A DNA stretch of 64,000 bases. Source: RGIG5952 sp045627605. GTDB lineage: Bacteria; Verrucomicrobiota; Kiritimatiellia; RFP12; JAAYLN01. The notes beneath the pieces are model-generated. The model ran no database searches and had not been told where the DNA came from. It saw nothing but the letters and a program-made list of their open reading frames with translations. The stretch lies in the NCBI GenBank assembly GCA_045627605.1, contig JAZQOA010000086.1, positions 1-64,000 of the forward strand, read 5' to 3'. Shown one piece after another: positions 51,212-61,200 of the stretch (its first letter is position 1; every line of letters begins with the position of its first letter). A program made the position numbers and the translations under genes.

Positions 51212-53824
51212 TTACTCCTTGTAGAATTTCGACTTCAGCCACGCCGCGCGTTTTGCGTCGATGGCGAGCCTGAAATCGGCGAACTCGAAAATGCGCTCGT
51301 TGAAAAGGCGGTCGACCTCGGCCTTGGCGGGTTCGCCGGCGATGACAGCCGCCGCCTCCTTGTCGAGGGCGGCAAGCCAGGGCTTGACCTCGGCCTCGTA
51401 AAACTCGGCGTCGCCCATGTGGGGGTCGCCCCAGAAGTCGGCGTTCGACCACTCCTCGCGGAGCGCCTTGTATTCGCCGACGGCCTGGCGCAGGACGCCG
51501 AGGCGAACCGCCGCGCGGGCGGCTGCGGGCATGGCGAACTTGACGCGCATGCCGCGGCCTGTCTCGTGGACGCTGCCGCCGCCCAATGCGCCCGTCGGGA
51601 GATCCGCCCACTTCGGGCAGAGGACGAACCACCACTGCGAACCGTCTTCGGGCAGGCGGTCGTAGAACATGATCCACGGCGTGAAGATGTGGAAGACGTG
51701 GCAATCGTCGGTCGAGACCGAATCGACTTCAAGGTAGTCGCACGTCAGCTTGCGACCCGGCATCGGCGAATCCCAGTCGACGTCGTAGTACTTGCGGGGA
51801 TAGCGCGCGGAGACGAGGTTCCAGTGGCGCTCCGTGCAGTCGCCCGGCATGATGGAAAACTCCATCCGCGCGCCATCGGCATAGCCGTCGCGCGTCTTCG
51901 CGGCGGCGGGGTCGTTGAGCTTGACGTAGAAGTGCAGGCCCGTGGTGTCGTAAAGGACGACGACGCAGCCTTCCTTGCCCGGGACGTCCGCCTGCAGGTG
52001 CGGGGGTTCGCCCGACTTGAGGAGCGCGACCTGCCGGGTCTTCTCCATGTGCGAGTAAACGGAGTATTTGCCCATGCGGTTCTCCGTCGGGTACTTGTCG
52101 AAGATGCCCGCGAAGAGCGCGCCTTCGGCGGTATGCGGCGCGGATTTCACGAATTGCGTCGCGTAAACGAGCTTCTCCTCCGGGTAGAGCATGTCGCCTG
52201 TGACTTCGTAAATCGCCTCGATGAACTTGTAGTGTTCCTGGTCGGAGTTGATTTCGTAAAGGGCGCGGGAAGCCGCACGGAGGCGGTTGAAGAAGCGCGT
52301 GTCGGAGACGAGCTTCGTCTCGCCTGCGGCAGCCTCGGCGTCGGAGAGGGCGCGCAACGTGAGGAGCCGTGCCTTGAAATCGCGGGCATCCCGGGCCGAA
52401 ATCGCGGCTTCAAGCACGGCGGCGTTGAAACGGGCGTCGGCCCGCACGAGGCCGTTCGTCTTGAGAATGGCGATTTCGGAAAGCGCCCCGGTGTTGTCGC
52501 CGAGGCAGTAGAGGGCGCGCGCCAGATCGTAGCGGTACGAGACGCCAGGCGGGTTGAAGGCAACAGCCTCGCGGATCGCCGGCAACACCTCCCTGTAGGC
52601 GCGCTTGCCGACGAGAAAGGCGATGTGCGGCTGGCGAACGCGGTCCACCGAGGCGTCGGGCTTCGCCACGGCCGGGTTGCGGGTGTATTCGCGTTTCTCC
52701 GCGCGGGCGGCCTTGACGCGCTCCTCCTCGGCGTTCCAGGCCTCGGTCGAGGATTTCTTGATCGCCGCCAGCTCGTCGTAGTACTTCACGACGCCGGCGA
52801 TGTCGTCCGCCGCCTTCGCCGCGGAATGGAGCGTGAGCGTCAGGCGGGCGTGCTCGGCGGGCGGGAACTTCGCTCGGGCATCGGTCGCGCGCTTCATCAG
52901 CGCGGCGATTTCACCCCAGTTTGCAAAGGGGTTGCCACGGGTCATCGTCTCCTCGAAGGCGAAATAGGCGCCAAGCGCGGAGGCGTCAAGCGGCAGGGCG
53001 TCGATCTCCGCGCGCAACTTCGCGATGGACGCCTCGTCGTTGAGGCGCACGCAGGAGGCGAGCTCGCGGCCCTTCATCGCGACGATGGCCGGGCCATAGA
53101 CGCCCTTCAATTTTTCCCCGAAGAGGCGCGCAACTTCAAGGTGGCGCCGCAAGTTGGAGTTGGAACGGAAGTAGTCGAGGGACTCGTTGACCGCGGAATA
53201 GACCATGTTGGTGTCGTCGGACGAAACCGGGGCAAGCGAAACGGCGTCCGCGACGAGCTTCTCGCAGGCTTCGTTGCGCCCCTTCTCCGTGCCGGCCTTC
53301 GACTGCATCCACAGCAAAGTCTTGTCGCGGCGGATCTTCATCGCGGGGGAAAGCCTGTCTTGCGGCATGAGCTCCGTCATGATCCGCCTGGCTTCGTCCA
53401 GGCGGGCCTTGTCAAGCGCGGGACGGCCGTTGATTTCAAGCGGCACCTGCCAAAGGCCGAAAGTCGACCCCTCGTCGCGGAAGCCGGCGATTAGCTCGGC
53501 CTGCTCGGCGGGCTTCTTCTTCGCGAGCGCCACGGCGTCGTTGATGAAGGCGCGCTGGGCACTGTCCCACAGGTCATAGACCTGGACCGTCACGTCCTTG
53601 TCGCGCGCCAAGGCGTCAAGCATCGACTTGACCTTGGCGAAGTCGCCCGCGGCAAAGGCCTTGTTAAACTCGGTCTTGAATTCATTGCGGATGGACTGCG
53701 AACAGGTCGTGAAGTTGGTGACGGAGGCAAAGTCCGTCGCCGCAGGCGCCTCTGCCACGACGGCAGGGGGCATGGCGGACAAAAGGGCGAATGCCGCGGG
53801 AATGAGAAGCGTGGCGACCTTCAT
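51212..53824 (-). CDS. large secreted helical-repeat protein
   Basis: 870 aa. Signal peptide (1-24, ending VVAEAP). Residues 40-600 are mostly helical and resemble TPR-like repeats (for example YRYDLARALYCLGDNTGALSEIAIL at about 435). Residues 620-790 form a beta-domain that resembles a carbohydrate-binding/CBM9-like fold (GCVVVLYDTTGLHFYVKLND, GARMEFSIMPGD). A helical end follows. No catalytic motif is recognised. It starts directly after the TAA of the DUF4091-like gene (no gap), so the two proteins are likely made together and may form a surface glycan-handling complex. Confidence 0.7.
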   Translation of the reverse strand: MKVATLLIPAAFALLSAMPPAVVAEAPAATDFASVTNFTTCSQSIRNEFKTEFNKAFAAGDFAKVKSMLDALARDKDVTVQVYDLWDSAQRAFINDAVALAKKKPAEQAELIAGFRDEGSTFGLWQVPLEINGRPALDKARLDEARRIMTELMPQDRLSPAMKIRRDKTLLWMQSKAGTEKGRNEACEKLVADAVSLAPVSSDDTNMVYSAVNESLDYFRSNSNLRRHLEVARLFGEKLKGVYGPAIVAMKGRELASCVRLNDEASIAKLRAEIDALPLDASALGAYFAFEETMTRGNPFANWGEIAALMKRATDARAKFPPAEHARLTLTLHSAAKAADDIAGVVKYYDELAAIKKSSTEAWNAEEERVKAARAEKREYTRNPAVAKPDASVDRVRQPHIAFLVGKRAYREVLPAIREAVAFNPPGVSYRYDLARALYCLGDNTGALSEIAILKTNGLVRADARFNAAVLEAAISARDARDFKARLLTLRALSDAEAAAGETKLVSDTRFFNRLRAASRALYEINSDQEHYKFIEAIYEVTGDMLYPEEKLVYATQFVKSAPHTAEGALFAGIFDKYPTENRMGKYSVYSHMEKTRQVALLKSGEPPHLQADVPGKEGCVVVLYDTTGLHFYVKLNDPAAAKTRDGYADGARMEFSIMPGDCTERHWNLVSARYPRKYYDVDWDSPMPGRKLTCDYLEVDSVSTDDCHVFHIFTPWIMFYDRLPEDGSQWWFVLCPKWADLPTGALGGGSVHETGRGMRVKFAMPAAARAAVRLGVLRQAVGEYKALREEWSNADFWGDPHMGDAEFYEAEVKPWLAALDKEAAAVIAGEPAKAEVDRLFNERIFEFADFRLAIDAKRAAWLKSKFYKE

Positions 53825-55639
53825 TTACCGGTCCTCCTTTACAAGGCGTTCGCGAAGATCAAGGATGCGGCTCACCATCTCGAGCCGCAGGTAGTCGAGT
53901 GCCGAACGTTCGTAATCGACCTGCGCAATCCACGTCGAGGCGGCGCGGCCCGCGTAGGCCGTGTCGATGTTTTTCGAGTGGCGCGCCTTCTCGGCGAGTT
54001 GCTTGAGGAGCGTGCCGTAGCGGATGTCGTCAAGCGCTTCGCGAAGGCCCTCCCACTCAATCGTGTCGATGATGTCGTGGTCCTGCGAGTAGACGAGCAT
54101 CAGGCCGCGCAAAAAGGACTCCTGATGGACCCAGAAGTCGTTCCAGTTGTTCCTGAAGAGAATGTACTGGTTTGATGCGTCGTAGTTGCGGCGCCACGTC
54201 TGCCACCCGTAGATGCGGCGCGTGTAGTCGGGGTTCTCCGGGCCGCTGTGGGGGTCGCCGTACCAGCCCAGGCGCATGTCGGGATTGGCGTCGTGGAGGA
54301 GGTCGGCGTTGACCTTGCTGTGGTCCTTGGGCTGGCGCGGGATGTTGGCGAAGTCCAGGCCGAAGAGCAGGTACTTGTGGTAGCCGGTCGTCGCATAGAC
54401 ATAGCCGCCCTGCTTCTGCGTCGCCTGCCAGGTGGCGCGCTGCGCCCTGACGGTGGCGGGACCGCCCTCGTCGATGGCGTATGAATAAGCCGTCACACCC
54501 TCGCCAAAACGCCCCCGGAGCGCGGCGAGGCTGTTCGAAACCGCGTATGCGGTGTTGACGTACTTAGCGTATTCGCGGTCCGTTTCCTTCACGGGGTACG
54601 AGGTGGTGACGCCCGATCCCGGCACGGCGTGGAAGAGGACGTTGGTATCCATGCCGGCTTCGGCCAGGACCTTGTAGAGGCGCTCCGCCTCGCTGGGGCG
54701 GTTGACTTCGCTGACCCGGACGTTGCGCATGTTGTGGGCGGCGAGGTTCTTCGCGATCTTGGGGTTGTCCGCGAGACTCACGTAGAGGTAGGCGGAAAGG
54801 AGGAACGGGCGGCTAAGGTCGCGGAATGTCGCGGGCAAAGGCAACTCGAAAGGCAGCACCTTGAGCTCGACGGGGATGCGCACGGACTTGCCGGCGGCGG
54901 AAACCGTGACCGCCCCCTTGTAAAGTCCGGGCTGGGCGCCGGCAGGTACGTGGCAGGTGAAGATGATTTGCTTGAAGGCGTTTTTCTGGATGGCGAAGGG
55001 CTTGAGCGAGGCGGCATCGTGAATCCACTCGGGCTTCGGCTCGGAGACGCCCGTGTGGTCCACGAAGGCGCCAATCGCGCTGACCAGCTGGTAGGCCGTG
55101 GCCCCGCCGTAGTCGCAGCGGAGGAAGTTCTCCTTCGTCTCGTGGTTGACGTCGACAAGCGTCTCGTCGTTCAGCAGCAGCTCCGGCGTCGGCATGCGGC
55201 GGGTGGCGTCCGACTCATACGACCCCCAGGCCGTTCCCTGCTGGTACCAGACCTTGAGGACCTTGGCCCTGATCTCCGAGGCGTGGATCCGGGCTCCGTT
55301 CTTCGCGACGAGATCCCCGGGAACCAGCGTGGCGGCGGCAATGTCGTCGAAGCCGAAAAGCAGAAAAGAGCCGTCCTCGTACTCGCCTTTCGCCGCCATC
55401 AGCCGGCAAGGGCCGGTAAAGTCGCCATCGACGGGAAAGAGGTCGGGCGTGCGGCGAATGCCCGAAAGGGGATCCACCGTGCAGACGGCGAAGGGGGCGT
55501 CCTTCCAGTAGGCATCCTTGCGAAAAGTCTCGACCTTGGCGCGGTTTGTCTTTTGCATCGCGCCATCGACGGGATAAGGGGTGTCGGCCAGCGCCGTTGC
55601 GCAGACAAGCGCCAGTGCCGTTGCCAAAATGCGTTTCAT
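53825..55639 (-). CDS. secreted DUF4091/GH123-like glycoside hydrolase
   Basis: 604 aa from ATG 55639 (GAGGAGG upstream). A signal peptide (2-18) precedes a beta-sandwich to about 270 (LYKGAVTVSAAGKSVRIPVELKVL is its last part). A TIM-barrel-like domain follows, with AYLYVSLADNPKIAKNLAAHNM, AYSYAIDEGG and RLGWYGDPHSGPENP. The N-terminal sandwich followed by a barrel with a D-E pair (IDEGG) resembles DUF4091 and GH123 beta-N-acetylgalactosaminidase-type proteins. Exported; target glycan not determined. Head of the run DUF4091 - 870-aa protein - EEP. Confidence 0.75.
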   Translation of the reverse strand: MKRILATALALVCATALADTPYPVDGAMQKTNRAKVETFRKDAYWKDAPFAVCTVDPLSGIRRTPDLFPVDGDFTGPCRLMAAKGEYEDGSFLLFGFDDIAAATLVPGDLVAKNGARIHASEIRAKVLKVWYQQGTAWGSYESDATRRMPTPELLLNDETLVDVNHETKENFLRCDYGGATAYQLVSAIGAFVDHTGVSEPKPEWIHDAASLKPFAIQKNAFKQIIFTCHVPAGAQPGLYKGAVTVSAAGKSVRIPVELKVLPFELPLPATFRDLSRPFLLSAYLYVSLADNPKIAKNLAAHNMRNVRVSEVNRPSEAERLYKVLAEAGMDTNVLFHAVPGSGVTTSYPVKETDREYAKYVNTAYAVSNSLAALRGRFGEGVTAYSYAIDEGGPATVRAQRATWQATQKQGGYVYATTGYHKYLLFGLDFANIPRQPKDHSKVNADLLHDANPDMRLGWYGDPHSGPENPDYTRRIYGWQTWRRNYDASNQYILFRNNWNDFWVHQESFLRGLMLVYSQDHDIIDTIEWEGLREALDDIRYGTLLKQLAEKARHSKNIDTAYAGRAASTWIAQVDYERSALDYLRLEMVSRILDLRERLVKEDR

Positions 55640-55694
55640 CCTCGGGAACCTCCTCTTGTCGTTGTTCATCGTGCGAATAGGCCGCAAGCACAAT

Positions 55695-56558
55695 TCATGC
55701 CATGTAGCTGGCCCGGAAATCGGCGATGACGCCGCGGACGTAGTCCCTCTCCCCGGGCTGGGAAATATCGAAACCGTAGATGTTTTCCGACAAGTTCTTG
55801 CAGACCTCGAGGTTCACGGGGCCGTCGAAGCCGCGCTTGTCCATCGCCCTGCGGAGCGCCTTGAAATCAAGCGTGCCCATGCCCGGCTTGAGGTGTTCGT
55901 CCCACTTTCCGTGGTTGTCCGTGATGTGGAGCTCGCAGACCTCGAAGGGAATGCTGTCGAGATAAGTCTCGAAATCAATGCCCTGGCGAAGGGAGGCGAC
56001 ATAGGCGTGGCCGACGTCAAGGAGCAGTCCCGCACTGCGGTCGCCGCCGAAGAGGTCGTAGGCCTCCTGGAAGCGCGGGTCGCAATTGTAGAAGGAAAGG
56101 TCGTGCGGGTCGTCCGAGCCGCATGTGTTCTCAATCCCGTAGCGGATGCCGGTTCCGGCGAAATGCGCCGCATGGCGGCGGAAAAGTTCGTAGGAGAGCT
56201 TGATTTGCGAACGCCTGTTGCCCTCTTCGTCCCGGTCGTTTATGGAATCGGAACAGCAGTCGTAGAGCAAGCCGCCGGTCGCTTCGTTCCACCAGTCGAT
56301 TTCGTCGTAGAGCGCCTTGAGGAAATCCTCGTCGAAGCCGTCCTTGGCGGGCGTCAGGTTGTTCTGGACGTTGCCATGGACGCAAAGCGTCATCCCCTTC
56401 TCCTTGAGGAAAGCCGCCGCCTCGGCCTTTTCGCCCTTGTCGAACGCCATGATGTTCTGGAGGATCGAAACGCACGTGCAACCCTCGCCATGGAGGAAAT
56501 CAAAGGTGTCGGGGAGTTTCAGGCCCCCGAGCAGCCAGCTGCAATAGCCAAGTTTCAT
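55695..56558 (-). CDS. sugar phosphate isomerase/epimerase-like TIM barrel
   Basis: 287 aa. KLGYCSWLLGGLKLPDTFDFLHGEGC, LCVHGNVQNNL, GIRYGIENTCGSDD, GLLLDVGHAYVAS, VCELHITDNHGKWDEHL and PVNLEVCKN mark the AP-endonuclease-2/xylose-isomerase-like barrel. His, Glu and Asp metal ligands sit at the strand ends (GIENT, LDVGH, HITDNHG). Cytoplasmic, so probably isomerises or epimerises a released sugar. Upstream, the 70-bp gap to the jet operon contains divergent promoters. Confidence 0.88.
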   Translation of the reverse strand: MKLGYCSWLLGGLKLPDTFDFLHGEGCTCVSILQNIMAFDKGEKAEAAAFLKEKGMTLCVHGNVQNNLTPAKDGFDEDFLKALYDEIDWWNEATGGLLYDCCSDSINDRDEEGNRRSQIKLSYELFRRHAAHFAGTGIRYGIENTCGSDDPHDLSFYNCDPRFQEAYDLFGGDRSAGLLLDVGHAYVASLRQGIDFETYLDSIPFEVCELHITDNHGKWDEHLKPGMGTLDFKALRRAMDKRGFDGPVNLEVCKNLSENIYGFDISQPGERDYVRGVIADFRASYMA

Positions 56559-56613
56559 TACGGATGCTGCCTTTCAAATTTGGAAAAGTATTTTAGCAAA
56601 AATCTAAGGACTA

Positions 56614-56622
56614 TGTTATAAA
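56614..56622 (+). promoter_or_regulatory. extended -10 promoter of the Wadjet-like operon
   Basis: TGTTATAAA, one mismatch from TGnTATAAT, with six bases (TGTTAC) before the ATG at 56629. The mRNA is predicted to be leaderless; no ribosome site precedes the ATG. Confidence 0.6.
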
Positions 56623-56628
56623 TGTTAC

Positions 56629-57288
56629 ATGAAAATCGAGGAATTAATCGACAAGAATGATGCAACGGCGCAGTTGGTGAAGGCCGCGTTGAACATCCTT
56701 ATGGAGTCGCCCTACTTTTACAAGACAGACGACGAACGCGCCTTCCTGGCCGTTTTGCATTACAGGCAGGCCTTTGCGGCTTTCTTTGAGAAATTCTTCG
56801 GCTGGACGCTCGTCGTCGACGCCAAGTGCGCCCGCCTCTACAAGCCCAAGTGGTACAATGAGGAAATTACCGAGTCGAACCGCGACATGTTTGGCTTCAC
56901 GAAACGAGACGAATGCATTGCCTTCCTCCTTTTGCTGGAGTTCTTCGAGCGCGAATCGCGTGAACAAGGGGTGGCCGTTGACGACCGCGAGAACCTTCGC
57001 TTTCGCTTCGGCGATTGGCTTGAGATGTCGGCTCGTCGTTTCCGCGAACTATTGCCGGACAAACGCGAGGCCTATGCCGACGAACGCGTCCGCCAGATCC
57101 TCCGTTCCATCATGCCGCAACTCGAGCGCTATCGTTTTTTGCGCAAGGTGCGCCCAACAGGCGAGGAGGATGTCGGCGAAACCGAGACAATCTACGAGGC
57201 GCTTCCGGCATTGTGGCACTATCAGGCCGCGCAGCTTGCGGAGCCACTATTATTTTCAGTTGACGAGAATACGAGTGAAAAGAAGTGA
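56629..57288 (+). CDS. jetB: Wadjet-like subunit JetB (MukE/MksE-type, KITE)
   Basis: 219 aa, a typical size for JetB/MksE. The predicted layout is winged-helix pairs: ALNILMESPYFYKTDDERAFLAVLHYRQAFAAFFEKFFGWTL, then LYKPKWYNEEI, ECIAFLLLLEFFERES and IMPQLERYRFLRKVRPT. It is assigned by family resemblance and by its position before SMC-like jetC and with jetD and jetA. Its role would be to bind the kleisin JetA and DNA. A 4-nt gap leads to the NYN/LOTUS gene. The domain family number (DUF4194 or DUF2398) was not settled by eye. Confidence 0.8.
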   Translation: MKIEELIDKNDATAQLVKAALNILMESPYFYKTDDERAFLAVLHYRQAFAAFFEKFFGWTLVVDAKCARLYKPKWYNEEITESNRDMFGFTKRDECIAFLLLLEFFERESREQGVAVDDRENLRFRFGDWLEMSARRFRELLPDKREAYADERVRQILRSIMPQLERYRFLRKVRPTGEEDVGETETIYEALPALWHYQAAQLAEPLLFSVDENTSEKK

Positions 57289-57292
57289 GAAC

Positions 57293-58204
57293 ATGAGCGA
57301 CATGACGGAAATGAGTTTAGCGGTGCTGATTGACGCCGACAATGTTGTGCGTTCCGACATGAATGTTGTGATCGGTGAAATCGCCAAGTATGGCACGCCG
57401 GTCATCAAGAGGGCCTATGGCGATTGGTCGTCTTCGGCATTGTCAGGGTGGAAGGAGGTTTTGCTTGACATCGGTGCCGTGCCAATCCAGCAATATGCCT
57501 ACACCACGGGCAAAAACGCAACTGACGTGGCCATGGTCATCGACGCGATGGATTTTCTTCACAATGGTGATGTCGATGGTTTTGTACTTGTTTCAAGCGA
57601 CAGTGACTTCACACCATTGGCGTTGAGGTTGCGGGAATCAGGCAAAAAGGTATTTGGCATAGGCGAGAAGAAAACTCCCCGACCGTTTATCAAAGCCTGC
57701 GACAAGTTTATCTATGTCGAAATACTAAGGCCCGCGTATGTTTTGGCCCCAACCACTGTTATTGAATCCGACTCTTCAACTTCGACTAGGCAACCGGGAC
57801 CTCTTTTACCGATGTCTGTAAAATCGCATTGCCCGACACAACCCGTGGACAAGCATGAGACAACTTCCTGCATGGCCGCTCCATTGCCTGCGAATAACAC
57901 TGCCTCGCCGAAAAACAATGAAAATCAAAAAGTGTCGCAGGCTACGGCAGCGTCAAGCGTCAAGAAGGCGGTCACTGCAAAAACGGTCGCCTTTATTGCG
58001 CAATGTATATCTGAAATTGCCAACGACGATGGACGATGCACATTGGCTAATTTGGGCAGTCTGATTTCGAAGAACCGTCCTGATTTCGACAGTAGAAATT
58101 ACGGTTATTCCCAGTTGTCAAAGTTGCTTAAGTCTATTGACCGATTCCAAGTCACGGGCTCTGGCGCAACGATCAGCGTAAAGGACAAAAGTCAAAATTC
58201 ATGA
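57293..58204 (+). CDS. NYN-domain (LabA-like) nuclease with C-terminal OST-HTH/LOTUS domain
   Basis: 303 aa. Start at ATG 57293, 4 nt after jetB. Residues 8-145 are a NYN/PIN-fold domain: VLIDADNVV (Asp14, Asp16, Asn17), KNATDVAMVIDAMD (Asp78) and FVLVSSDSDFTPLALRLRESGKKV (Asp103, Asp105), the full acidic set expected for a metal-dependent RNase. A Ser/Pro/Thr-rich linker (152-225) leads to an OST-HTH/LOTUS domain at about 228-300 (NLGSLISKNRPDFDSRNYGYSQLSKLL), a type that binds RNA. Its end overlaps jetC by ATGA. In this position it is probably an accessory or effector of the SMC system; this link is an inference from gene order. Confidence 0.88.
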   Translation: MSDMTEMSLAVLIDADNVVRSDMNVVIGEIAKYGTPVIKRAYGDWSSSALSGWKEVLLDIGAVPIQQYAYTTGKNATDVAMVIDAMDFLHNGDVDGFVLVSSDSDFTPLALRLRESGKKVFGIGEKKTPRPFIKACDKFIYVEILRPAYVLAPTTVIESDSSTSTRQPGPLLPMSVKSHCPTQPVDKHETTSCMAAPLPANNTASPKNNENQKVSQATAASSVKKAVTAKTVAFIAQCISEIANDDGRCTLANLGSLISKNRPDFDSRNYGYSQLSKLLKSIDRFQVTGSGATISVKDKSQNS

Positions 58205-61200
58205 AGACGCAGGAACGCTATCATATCTCGGCTGTACGCCTTGTTGAGTTTCACAATCTCGGTACGACAACGGTTTCGCTTCCGGATGGCGGCCATCTTT
58301 TTCTCCTTGGCGACAACGGTTCTGGAAAAACCACATTGCTTGACGCGATTCACTTGGTTCTTACGGCCGGGAGGGAAATGGAATTCAATGCCGCGGCGCG
58401 CGTGGCCGGGGCCAAGGATTCGGGGGGGCGCACTTACCAGGGTGTTGTGCTGCGGTACAATGCCGTGACGGGACGCACGCATCGTGAAAGCGGCATCACA
58501 TACGCTGCGTTGGAACTGCAGGCCGACAACGGACGCGTCATTTCGCTTGCCGTCGGACTTGCGGCAGACGGGATGGATGTCCAAATCGAGCGTCGGGGGG
58601 CAATCGCCTCCGTGCCGGTTGCGGAACTCCCGCTGACCATCGAGGAGGACGGCCGGCAACGCGTCGCGACACTGCGGGAGTTCAAGACAGGCGTCGATGC
58701 GTTGCCGGGTGGCCACGCATACACGAATATCAACGAATACGCCGATGCCGTAGGGGTGCGCCTTTTCGGCGGAGTCGACAAGTATGCGGACGTATGCAAG
58801 CTCCTTCGCACGGGCAAGGCCTACCGCGAGATCGCGGCGCGCGCGGCCAACTACGACGAGCTCTTTCGCCAACTTCTCGAAGATCCGTCCCGCGAGACTT
58901 TCGAACCCTTGCTGACGGGTCTTCGCGAATTGGATCGCAGCAAAGCCACATTTGACCAGATTGACGAGCGTTCGAAATACTTGGAGGACTTGAGGCGTGA
59001 GAGCAGGCGTTTGGCCGACATCCGCCTGAAGACCGAACTTCTGGCCTGGATATCAGCCGAGCATGCGCGTAAGATGGCCTTGGCCGAGATAGAACGCCTG
59101 ACGGCGTCGATTGACGCCGCCGCGGCGGAACGAATGCAACTGGAACGGGAGGCGCAGTCCGCCAAGGAGGCCATAGCCCTCGCCAAGGAGCGACTCATCG
59201 AATTGCGTTCAAAGGACGCGACGGGGCTTGTCAACCAAGAGAAACAGGCGGCGGCGCGTCTTGCCGAGGCGGAGCGAAAAGCGGGCGACGCAAAACATGA
59301 CGCCGCCGAACAGCGGAAGCGCGCGACGGCGGATGCCGATGCGGCGGCCTTTGCCAGGAAGGAACGGGCACTCGTGGCGAAGCGCCATGGGGATTGCCTT
59401 CAGAAAGCCGCCAAGACCGCTGCGCTCGGCGCCGGTGCCGTCACGGACTTTTTGTTTGCCGTGGCGAATGGCGACGACAGCGGATCTGATGAAATGCCAT
59501 TTGCCGCATTTCGTAAAACCATAGGCGAGGCCATTGAGACGAGAACGCGCGAGAAAGGTGATGCCTTTTATGCCGTGAATGCAGCTGAAGATGAGGCGGA
59601 GGCTGCGCGCCAGGCACTCGACCTCCTCAAAAGCCGCGAGGAGAGTTTGCCGAATGTGCCGGGCTTTGAGCAGGCCCGGACGGAAATACGGTCGTCACTT
59701 CTGGACGCGCGTCCAATCTACGAAGCCCTTGAACCGGCGCCTGGGTGCGATGCGAGGCATCTTGCCATGCTCGAACGGATATTAGGTGACGATTTCCTTT
59801 CCACGTGGATCGCCGCTGAAAGCGCGTTTGACGCCGTGCGCCGTGTCGCCTGGCAGGCAAACGACGCCCAGTCGGTGGCGTGCCGCGGCGATGCCGACGG
59901 GGTGGATGTGACATCTCTGACGCCTTGGCTCGGCTCGTATATTTCATTTGAAGAATCCGATGTTGAGGCCGTTCGCCTTGTTGCCTCGCATCTCGCCGCC
60001 AAGCTCGCCCCCGCCGATGGCGCGTTTCTCTCATTCAAGACCTGGGAGTTCCGAGCCAGGCATGGTGTGCTGGCGGACGCCAAGCCGCGTCTCATCGGGC
60101 ATAAGGCGCGCGCGGCGGAACAGGCGCGTCTTGTGCGGGCGGCCGAAGAGCGACTTTCCGCCATCGAGAAGGAACTGAAGAAACTTCGCCGGAAGGCCGA
60201 CGCATGCGCGGAGTCCCTTGCCGCGGTAAAGGGGCTTAACGCCGTGCTGGAGGAGGCCCGGGCTGATTTCTGCGCCGCAGCTGAAAAAGCGAGTCGTGCG
60301 CGGGAACGGGCAAGGAGTTCGAATGAGCTGGCGGAGCGTGTCGAGTCCGAGGCCCAGGCGAGGAAGGACGAGGCGGCCGAGGCGCACGCCGAACTTGACG
60401 ACATCCAGCTCAAAATGCGCGCAGCTGGAATCGACGGAGCTTTGGAAAAGAAGATAGCCGATGTCGATAGGAAGGTGCGTCAGGGCGAGGATAAGGTCGC
60501 TGGCATCAATCAGCGTCTTGGCGAAACCAATGCGCGGGTGAAATCTTCGGAGAAGGCTCGCGCGGAACAACAAATGATTGTCGAGCGGGAGCTGTTACGC
60601 GCAAGCGAATGCGCCCGGCATTTTGAGGATGCGATGCCCGAGGACGGTGATGTCGCCAAGTTCGCGCACACGAAGTGCCCCGCAGCCTTTGAGCCGGGCG
60701 CTGATTTCAATGGCTTGCGCGAGGGCTTTGTTTCCGCCGGGAAGGTTTCCGAGACCGTCATTGAGCAGAAAATCCGCGATGCGAAAGGCGAATTCTATTC
60801 ATTTTCCTTCGATCGCGTCGCGAATCGCCTGGCAGATCGACGGGGGAGCTCGCTTGACGACGTGATCACAGACGAAACGCGCCGGCTCGACGAACTTCGC
60901 GGTGTGATAAATCAGAAGACCCGCGAGGTTTTCGAACGGATTTTCAAGGGCGAGGTGATGCGGCGGCTCAACATCAACCTTCTTGCCGTGGAGAATCTGG
61001 TGCGGCGCATACAGAAGAAACTGGCTGGTCGTCGCTTTGGCTCGAACCGATATGCCTTCGAAATTTCACCCGTACCCGAATACGAGGCTTTCGTGGAGCT
61101 TGTCAGACATGGCAATCTCTTCGATTTGGATGACAGCGACGAAAAACTACGCGAATGCCTGGAGTCGCACCGGGATGAAATTATGAATGCGGATCTTGAT

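Noticed and set aside
50612..53494. Very long open frame (960 codons) on the plus strand opposite the 870-aa secreted protein
   Set aside because: It is antisense to a gene with a signal peptide and coupled neighbours; GC-rich codon bias leaves few stops on the opposite strand. Many similar long antisense frames (for example 2845-4125, 4234-5268, 30375-32096, 38120-40213, 47746-49368) were dropped for the same reason.
56774..57292. Upstream extension of the NYN protein
   Set aside because: The extra codons lie in a shadow frame of jetB and are Arg/Ser-rich noise; the ATG at 57293 fits the NYN domain start and the jetB spacing.
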